Shown piece by piece: positions 55,733-64,000 of a stretch of DNA of 64,000 bases (its first letter is position 1; each line of letters starts with the position of its first letter). The DNA lies in NCBI RefSeq assembly GCF_016785085.1, contig NZ_JAENHO010000004.1, positions 1 through 64,000 on the forward strand. The letters run 5' to 3'. The position numbers and the translations under genes are program-made. The DNA comes from Paractinoplanes lichenicola (GTDB taxonomy: Bacteria; Actinomycetota; Actinomycetes; Mycobacteriales; Micromonosporaceae). The notes under the pieces are model-generated. The model was given only the letters and a program-made list of their open reading frames with translations, was not told the DNA's origin and did not search any database.

Positions 55733-58729
55733 GTGCGGCCGCCCGGCACCGATATCTCCCCCGTGCTGACCTCACCGGGTACGTCGCTGCAGAGCTCCGG
55801 GCGCCTTCGTGCCCTGCGGGCCACAGGTCTGCTCGAAGCCGGCCAGGTGGACGCGTTCGACCGGCTGACCAAGCTGGCCGCGCGCATCCTGGCCGCGCCC
55901 ACGGCGCTCGTCTCGCTGGTCGACACCGAGCGTCAGCGCTTCGCCAGCGCGTACGGGCTCACGGGCGAGCTGGCGGTGACCCGGCAGACCCCGCTGTCCC
56001 ACTCGTACTGCAAGTTCGTGGTCGAGGACCAAGCCGCCCTCGTGGTCGATGACGCCCGCCTTGACACCCGGCTGAGCGACAGCCCGGCCATCGCCGACTA
56101 CAAGGCCATCGCGTACGCCGGCATGCCGTTGCGCACCCCCGACGGCCACGTGCTCGGCTCGTTCTGCGTGCTCGACTCCGAGCCCCGGGTCTGGACCAAG
56201 GACGACCTCGCGCTGCTGCGTGACCTGGCCGAGGCGGCCGAGACCGAGGTCGCCCTGCGCCTGTCGCGGGCCGAGCACTCGATCTCGTCGGCCCGGATGA
56301 CCGCGGTAGTCAACGGCACCCACGACGCCTACATCTCCGCCGACCTCGACGGCACCGTCACGGCCTGGAACGCGGCCGCCGAGCGCATGTTCGGCCATGC
56401 CGCGGACGACGCCCTGGGCCGCAACATCGTCGACCTGATCGTCCCGGAGCGGTTCCGGGCGCAGTATCTGGCCGACATGAAGCGGGTCCAGGCCGGCGGC
56501 ATCACCGAGTTGTCCGGGCAGCACCGGCGCATCGCCGCGATCACCAGCTCGGGCCGGGAGTTCCCGGCCGAGATGACCTTGCAGGTCGTCCAGGAGCCCG
56601 GCGGCATCGTCTGTCACACGTTCCTCACCGACATCACCGGCCGGCTCGTCGCCGCGGCCGAGATGGAGAAGCAGCGGCAGAAGGCCGACGAGGAGCACGC
56701 GTTCCTGCAGGCCGTGCTGGACAGCGTCGACGTCGGCATCGCCGCGTGCGACGCCGCCGGCAACCTGACCTTCGTCAACCGGGCCGCCCGCGAGGTGAGC
56801 GGGCGCGAGGTCAACCCGAACACCCCGGCCGACGAGTGGACCGAGATCTACAACGTCTACGAGCCGGACGGGCGGACCCGCATGGCGGATCTGCCGCTGC
56901 GCCGCGCGTACGAGGGCGAAAGCGTCCGCGGCCGGCAGATGCTGGTCAAGACCGAGAACTCGTGGCGCCGGTTCGTGGCCAACGGCAGCCCGATCGAGAC
57001 CCGCGACCACCGCAAGCTCGGGGCCGTGGTGGCCCTGCACGACATCACCGAGGCGCACCGGGCCGAGCAGCTGCGCCGCGCCCGGCACGCCGTCGCGCAG
57101 GTGCTCTCCGACGCCACCAACGCCAAGGAAGCCAGCATCGAGGCCGTCGCCGCGATCACGAAGGCGCTGGGCTGGACGGTCGGCGAGTACTGGCAGCTGA
57201 CCGAGGACCGGCGGACCATCGTGCGGCACAGCTCGTACACCACCGGCGACCGCGACCTGTCCGCCTTCAGCAGCGACGTGCCGCTGACCTTCGAGCGCGG
57301 CGAGGGCCTGCCCGGTCTGGTCTGGGCGCGCAACGGCGAGGTCTGGTGGAACACCGGCGAGGTGCCGTCCGACATGAAGGACGTCGGCCGTGCCGCGCTG
57401 CACGAGGTCGGCATCCGGGTCGCCGTCGGCGTGCCCGTGCTGTCCGGCCGGCGCGTGCTCGGCGTGCTCGCCTTCTACACCGACCAGGATCTGCCGCACG
57501 ACCCCGACCTCGTCGGCATGCTCGACGCGGTCGGCGCCCACCTGGGCCGGTTCGTCGAGCGGCGCTGGGCCGAGGACATGTCGCTGATGCTGGCCGACGC
57601 CCGCCGCAACTTCGACCGGATCGTCGCGCAGGTCAACGACTACGTCTGGACCGTCGAGGCGGTTCCCGGCGAACAGGCGCGTCTCGTCTACGGCAGCCCC
57701 AACGGCCGCGCGGTCTTCGGCCGCGAGGTCACCGTCGAGGACCCGACGACGCTGGGCGAGCGCGTCCACCCCGACGACGTCGCGATCCTCGACGACTTCA
57801 AGGGCAAGCTCGCCGCCGGGGAGCACGCCGAGGTCGAGTGCCGGGTGGTCGGCTTCGACGGCGTGGTCCGCTGGGTGTGGACCCGCGCCGCCGCGCGCAA
57901 GGAGGGCGACAAGCTGTTCGTCGACGGGCTCTCGACCGACGTCACCGAGCGGCACGAGCTCTCCGACCAGCGCGAGCGCCTGCTCGACCAGGAACGCGAC
58001 CAGGTCGAGCAGCTGCGTCAGCTCGACCGGATGAAGGACGAGCTGTCCGCCCTGGTCATCCACGAGCTGCGCAACCCGGTCGGCGTCATCAAGGCGTACA
58101 CGGAAATTCTCCTGGACAGCCCGGAGCTTTCGGGGGCCGAGCGCAAGCACGCGTCGGTCGTCGACCGCACCACGCGGCACCTGCAGGATCTCGTGGACGA
58201 CCTGCTCGACCTGGCCCGGCTCGACGCGGGACACATCAGCATCAACCCGTGCCCGATGCCGGCCGACGCGATGCTGCACGACGTCGTGGACGCCCACCAG
58301 CCGAGCGCGGCCGCCAAGAACCTGACCGTGCACGCCTCGATCAAGCCCGAGCTCAGCGTCTACGCCGACCCGCAGCGGCTGCGCCAGGCCCTGGACAACC
58401 TGCTGTCCAACGCGGTCAAGTACACGCCCGAGGGTGGCACGGTCACGGTCACGGCCCAGCACGACGGCGACGCCGTGGTCATCACGATCAGCGACAACGG
58501 CATCGGCATCCCCGCCGAGCAGTACCCGCACCTGTTCAGCCGCTTCTTCCGAGCCTCGAACGCGACCCAGGCCGGCATCAAGGGCACCGGCCTGGGCCTG
58601 GCCGTGACCAAGGCGATCATCGACGCCCACGACGGCACCCTGACCGCCCGCCCGGCCCCGGACGGGGGCACCGAGTTCACGATGTCGCTGCCCGCGCCGA
58701 CCCTCGACTTCGAGGCCCGTCAGAGGTAG
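55733..58729 (+). CDS. Multi-sensor histidine kinase (GAF-PAS-PAS-GAF-PAS-HisKA)
   Basis: 998 residues, soluble. GAF ~25-180 (ARILAAPTALVSLVDTERQR, LSHSYCKFVV); PAS ~190-305 (DLDGTVTAWNAAAERMFGHA); PAS ~325-440 (CDAAGNLTFVNRAAREVSGR); GAF ~450-610; PAS ~620-735 (WTVEAVPGEQARLVYGSP); HisKA with ALVIHELRNPVG, phospho-His 777; HATPase_c with DNLLSNAVKYTPEGG, ISDNGIGIP and GTGLGLAVTKAI. No receiver domain and no partner regulator adjacent. GTG 55733. Its stop overlaps the stop of the convergent debranching-enzyme gene by 10 bases. The signal is unknown. Confidence 0.93.
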   Translation: MRPPGTDISPVLTSPGTSLQSSGRLRALRATGLLEAGQVDAFDRLTKLAARILAAPTALVSLVDTERQRFASAYGLTGELAVTRQTPLSHSYCKFVVEDQAALVVDDARLDTRLSDSPAIADYKAIAYAGMPLRTPDGHVLGSFCVLDSEPRVWTKDDLALLRDLAEAAETEVALRLSRAEHSISSARMTAVVNGTHDAYISADLDGTVTAWNAAAERMFGHAADDALGRNIVDLIVPERFRAQYLADMKRVQAGGITELSGQHRRIAAITSSGREFPAEMTLQVVQEPGGIVCHTFLTDITGRLVAAAEMEKQRQKADEEHAFLQAVLDSVDVGIAACDAAGNLTFVNRAAREVSGREVNPNTPADEWTEIYNVYEPDGRTRMADLPLRRAYEGESVRGRQMLVKTENSWRRFVANGSPIETRDHRKLGAVVALHDITEAHRAEQLRRARHAVAQVLSDATNAKEASIEAVAAITKALGWTVGEYWQLTEDRRTIVRHSSYTTGDRDLSAFSSDVPLTFERGEGLPGLVWARNGEVWWNTGEVPSDMKDVGRAALHEVGIRVAVGVPVLSGRRVLGVLAFYTDQDLPHDPDLVGMLDAVGAHLGRFVERRWAEDMSLMLADARRNFDRIVAQVNDYVWTVEAVPGEQARLVYGSPNGRAVFGREVTVEDPTTLGERVHPDDVAILDDFKGKLAAGEHAEVECRVVGFDGVVRWVWTRAAARKEGDKLFVDGLSTDVTERHELSDQRERLLDQERDQVEQLRQLDRMKDELSALVIHELRNPVGVIKAYTEILLDSPELSGAERKHASVVDRTTRHLQDLVDDLLDLARLDAGHISINPCPMPADAMLHDVVDAHQPSAAAKNLTVHASIKPELSVYADPQRLRQALDNLLSNAVKYTPEGGTVTVTAQHDGDAVVITISDNGIGIPAEQYPHLFSRFFRASNATQAGIKGTGLGLAVTKAIIDAHDGTLTARPAPDGGTEFTMSLPAPTLDFEARQR

Positions 58730-60543
58730 CTGGCCCGCAGCACCTCGGCGACCGACCACGCCTGGAACGGGCAGCCGGTCGCGGTGTGCGGGGCGTCGCC
58801 CTCGGCGGTCTCCGAGATCGACCCCAGGCCGTACTCGCCGAGGTGGGCGTCGATGTCGGCGACCACCTCGACGCCCAAGCGGTGCCAGGCGGTGGCGTAC
58901 GGGCCGAGCAGCCAGGGCCAGACCGTGCCCGTGTGATAGGCCGCGTCGCGCTCGGCCGGGGTGCCGCGGTGGGCGCCGTGATAACCAGGCGTGCCGGGGG
59001 CCTGGCTGCGCAGGCCGAGCGGGGTGAGCAGGGCCGCGCCGAGCGTCCGCAGGATGGCCGGGCCGGGCCGCAGCGGCGCGTACGGCAGCGACCAGGCCAG
59101 CAGCTGGTTGGGGCGCAGCGTCGCGTCGTCGCCGTCCGGGCCGTCGACCACGTCGTGCAGCCAGCCCGCCGGGGACGGGAACCGGCGGGCGAAGCTCGCG
59201 CGGGCGGTGTCGTACAGGCGCTTGTGGGTGGGGAAGCCGGCCAGCGCGTTGATCCAGAGCGCGTTGACGTCGACCGCCTTGCCCCGCCGCGGGGTGACCG
59301 GCACGCCGTCGACGCGGGCGTCCATCCACGTCAGGGCCTCGCCGTCGGCACCCTGGGTGAGCAGCCCGTCGGCCGGGTCGCAGGCGATGCCGTAGCGCGT
59401 GCCCCGCACATGGTGGTCGATCACGCCGAGCAGGGCCGGGCGCAGCTCCTCGGCCAGGTCGGTGTCGCCCGTCGTGGTCACGTGCCGGTCCACCGCGTGC
59501 AGGAACCAGAGCGTGCCGTCGGCCGTGTTGTACTCCACGTCGCCGGTGTCGGCCGTGTTGGCCAGCATTCCCCGCGAGAGCGTTTCCCCGTACGCCCGCA
59601 GCAGCGCCCGCCCCTCGCCGGCGCGCCCGGTCGTGAGGAACAGGCCCTCGTAGCTCAGCATCGTGTCGCGCGACCACGCCCCGAACCACGGATAGCCCGC
59701 CACCACGTCCGGGCCGCTCGGGGTGCGTACGATGAAGGCGTCAGCGGCCAAGGCGAGCGGGGAGAGACGCCGGTTCCGCTGATGGGCGGCGTCGACGACC
59801 CGGGTTGCCGGGGGTGGGACGTCGGCCAGGTCGCCGGCCCAGCCCGACACCTCCGCCGTGTCGCCCGGCTCGCGCAGCTCGGCGTGGAAGCTCCCGGCGT
59901 ACCAGAGATCCTCGACCGGGGTGAGCCCGCGCTCGGCCTCCTCGCGATGCCGCACCCCGTGCCACCAGGCACCCGCCGTACGGAAATCGGGGCCGCGCAA
60001 CCGGTACGCCCCCTCGACCGTGACGCCGCCCTCGACGGCCTCGACGACCGGGGCCGGACCGTCCGCCGTGCGCTCGCCGTGCCCGTCCCGCCAGGTGCAG
60101 ATCGCCTCCAGCGACAGCCCCACCGGCCCGCCGCCGAGCAGCCGGTGCACCACCGCCACGGCCGGGCGCCCGAGCATCATGGCCAGCTCGCGCTCCAGCA
60201 CGACGTCGCCGATCCGCCACCGCCACCGCGGCAGACCGTCGACCAGCGTGAACCCGGCGAGCAGTTCGTGCCCGCGCGGGGCGATCGTCCCGTCCGCCCA
60301 CTCGTGCGTGGCCAGGCGTACGGAAACCCCGGAGGGCAACGTCAGCACCGGGTCGAGCGAGGCCAGGCCCAGGTGCCGGCGGGCCGGGTTGTCGCCCGCC
60401 ACGACGAGCAGCCCGTGGTAGCGCCGGGTGCGCAGGCCGCTCACGGTGCCCATCGCATAGCCGCCGCACCCGTCCGGAACCAGCCATTCGCGGGTGGCGC
60501 CCTCGTCGAGCCGCCCGCACGTCTGTGAGCCGAACGTAGCCAT
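58720..60543 (-). CDS. Amylo-alpha-1,6-glucosidase-type glycogen debranching enzyme
   Basis: 607 residues. N-terminal beta domain begins REWLVPDGCGGYAMGTVSGL and RTRRYHGLLV, the signature of the archaeal/bacterial debranching family (GDE_N). The C-terminal (alpha/alpha)6 barrel has VAGYPWFGAWSRDTMLSYEG (catalytic Asp region), MDARVDGVPVTPRRGKAVDV and HTGTVWPWLLGPYATAW. Likely removes alpha-1,6 branches from glycogen-type glucan. No signal peptide. It is divergent from the GH63-type glucosidase gene, with a 93-bp shared control region. Confidence 0.85.
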   Translation of the reverse strand: MATFGSQTCGRLDEGATREWLVPDGCGGYAMGTVSGLRTRRYHGLLVVAGDNPARRHLGLASLDPVLTLPSGVSVRLATHEWADGTIAPRGHELLAGFTLVDGLPRWRWRIGDVVLERELAMMLGRPAVAVVHRLLGGGPVGLSLEAICTWRDGHGERTADGPAPVVEAVEGGVTVEGAYRLRGPDFRTAGAWWHGVRHREEAERGLTPVEDLWYAGSFHAELREPGDTAEVSGWAGDLADVPPPATRVVDAAHQRNRRLSPLALAADAFIVRTPSGPDVVAGYPWFGAWSRDTMLSYEGLFLTTGRAGEGRALLRAYGETLSRGMLANTADTGDVEYNTADGTLWFLHAVDRHVTTTGDTDLAEELRPALLGVIDHHVRGTRYGIACDPADGLLTQGADGEALTWMDARVDGVPVTPRRGKAVDVNALWINALAGFPTHKRLYDTARASFARRFPSPAGWLHDVVDGPDGDDATLRPNQLLAWSLPYAPLRPGPAILRTLGAALLTPLGLRSQAPGTPGYHGAHRGTPAERDAAYHTGTVWPWLLGPYATAWHRLGVEVVADIDAHLGEYGLGSISETAEGDAPHTATGCPFQAWSVAEVLRASYL

Positions 60544-60636
60544 CCGATGACCTCTCGTTGTCGGGCAGAATCAGACGGTGTCATCACATGTAACACCGGG
60601 CAGTGAGACTCTGAGAAGTCGTCGGATTATGTAGGG

Positions 60637-63258
<2,622 letters not shown>

Positions 63259-63332
63259 TTGTTTAGCCGCGCCCGCGCCGGGGGTACACAAAGGACACCA
63301 ACGAACCACTCCTGACGGGGAAGGAAGCTCCG

Positions 63333-63581
63333 ATGTCCCAGATGACCTCCCGCCGCACCGGCTCCGTGACCGGCGCCCGCGTCTGCACCATCATCGCCTT
63401 CGTGTTCGCCGCGCTGGCCGTCCTGTTCCTGCCGCCGGTGATGGGCCTGGTCGCCATCGTGCTCGGCCTGGTCGGCGGCTACCTGGGCGACCGCCCCCTC
63501 GGCTGGTACGCCGCCGCCGCGGGCGCCGTGGGCGCCGTGCTGGGCATGGTCCTGGGCGCCATCCTCCTCAACGCCTCCTGA
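63333..63581 (+). CDS. Small membrane protein
   Basis: 82 residues with three hydrophobic stretches: VCTIIAFVFAALAVLFLPPV, MGLVAIVLGLVGGYL and WYAAAAGAVGAVLGMVLGAI. A short N-terminus (MSQMTSRRTGSVTGAR) is cytoplasmic. ATG 63333 follows GGGGAAGGAAG. Such proteins are frequent and uncharacterised in actinobacteria. It is 74 bp downstream of the GH63-type gene. Confidence 0.75.
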   Translation: MSQMTSRRTGSVTGARVCTIIAFVFAALAVLFLPPVMGLVAIVLGLVGGYLGDRPLGWYAAAAGAVGAVLGMVLGAILLNAS

Positions 63582-63593
63582 CCCGCGTCCGTC

Positions 63594-63625
63594 GAACGCC
63601 CGGTTCCCGGTGGAGCCGGGCGTTC
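63594..63625. terminator. Bidirectional terminator-like hairpin
   Basis: A 10-bp stem, GAACGCCCGG (63594-63603) with CCGGGCGTTC (63616-63625), between two convergent genes. The right arm overlaps the stop codon of the minus-strand gene by two bases. No T run. Confidence 0.6.
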
Positions 63626-64000
63626 ACCATGCCCGGGCGGTGCGCTGACAGGCCAGCTCGAACATCAACAGGTACAGCGGTGCGGCCCGCCATGCCTGCC
63701 AGTCCGGGTCCTCTTCGGCGTGCCCGACGATGGGTTGCAGGTCGAGGCGGGCGAAATCGGCGTACTCGAGCCGGTGGATGAAGCGGACGACCCGGTCGAA
63801 CGCGGCCGGTATTCTGCCGTGGATCACCTCTGGGCCCAGATTGTGCAGCAGGCTCTCCAGATGCCAGCCGGCCGTGTACTGAGAGCGCAGTCCAGTGAAC
63901 TTATGAGGGTCGATCATGCCGCCGGTCGGCCGGCGGCGTTGCTCGCGACAGGGATACGCCCGGGCGTACGCGGTCGCCGCCTTCAGCGCCCGCGCCAGCG
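63624..64000 (-). CDS. Hypothetical protein, 5' end outside the window
   Basis: At least 125 residues; the open frame runs off the window edge. The internal ATG at 63917 (MIDPHKFTGL) has no ribosome binding site, and 27 further sense codons lie upstream (ALKAATAYARAYPCREQRRR), so I treat the start as beyond 64000. Visible text: YTAGWHLESLLHNLGPEVIH, RVVRFIHRLEYADFARLDLQ, ending MFELACQRTARAW. Not recognised. Confidence 0.6.
   Translation of the reverse strand, partial: LARALKAATAYARAYPCREQRRRPTGGMIDPHKFTGLRSQYTAGWHLESLLHNLGPEVIHGRIPAAFDRVVRFIHRLEYADFARLDLQPIVGHAEEDPDWQAWRAAPLYLLMFELACQRTARAW

Noticed and set aside
55772..59689. A 1305-codon minus-strand frame covering the sensor kinase and part of the debranching gene.
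   Set aside because: It opposes a kinase with clear GAF, PAS, HisKA and HATPase motifs and runs out of frame through the real debranching gene.
60578..60596. Possible palindromic operator (GTGT...ACAC) between the two glucosidase genes.
   Set aside because: Only the outer four bases of each arm match; too weak to call.

Overview
The window is high-G+C actinobacterial chromosome with GTG/TTG starts, strong purine-rich ribosome binding sites and dense operons. Gene content points to the Micromonosporaceae, most likely Actinoplanes or a relative: a murL/murD2 pair, ngcEFG-type aminosugar transporters without their own ATPase, DUF1707 and DUF4142 proteins, GH64 and GH43 secreted hydrolases. This placement is an inference from gene content. 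I see no prophage, CRISPR array, rRNA, tRNA or intact insertion sequence.

Layout. 1-4.05 kb: a noncoding minisatellite, a cupin gene carrying a 15-bp repeat, and divergent murL and murD2 (cell-wall D-glutamate without a separate racemase). 4.5-12.3 kb: an RpiR regulator and two tandem sugar ABC transporters (a DasABC-like set and NgcEFG), closed by a strong terminator. 12.4-14.6 kb: divergent AraC regulator and short-chain dehydrogenase. 14.6-18.7 kb: a minus-strand operon of hemopexin-repeat protein, Gfo/Idh/MocA oxidoreductase, membrane-anchored zinc peptidase and a MetE-core methyltransferase. 18.8-22.4 kb: two aldo/keto reductases, a hypothetical and a hydroxyisobutyrate-dehydrogenase-like enzyme. 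22.4-25 kb: a gene-free stretch with repeats and two palindromes, then a PolA-like polymerase. 25-29.1 kb: metH behind an apparent SAH riboswitch, then a rhodanese. 29.1-32.7 kb: DUF4142, GH64 and GH43 genes, the last two sharing an operator-like element. 32.8-39.4 kb: a minus-strand run of histidine kinase, response regulator, multi-membrane protein and GGDEF-EAL protein, interrupted by a 169-bp MITE-like element at a stop codon. 39.6-43.1 kb: small membrane, regulatory and lipoprotein genes. 43.1-48.4 kb: a compact operon of an unknown protein, a kinase-TPR-WD40 protein and an FHA-kinase. 48.5-54.7 kb: polyamine transporter PotDBCA, a TetR regulator and a PuuB-like oxidase. 55.2-63.3 kb: a small secreted protein, a multi-PAS/GAF histidine kinase, and divergent glycogen-debranching-type and GH63-type glucosidases. 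63.3-64 kb: a small membrane protein and a gene running off the window.

Two themes stand out. One is regulatory: the metH leader can be drawn as an SAH riboswitch whose pseudoknot competes with a helix that hides the ribosome binding site. The other is structural: short G+C-rich tandem repeats occur at seven or more places, at least three of them in frame inside genes, the clearest splitting the C-terminal domain of PotA. The least explained gene set is the kinase operon at 43.1-48.4 kb.
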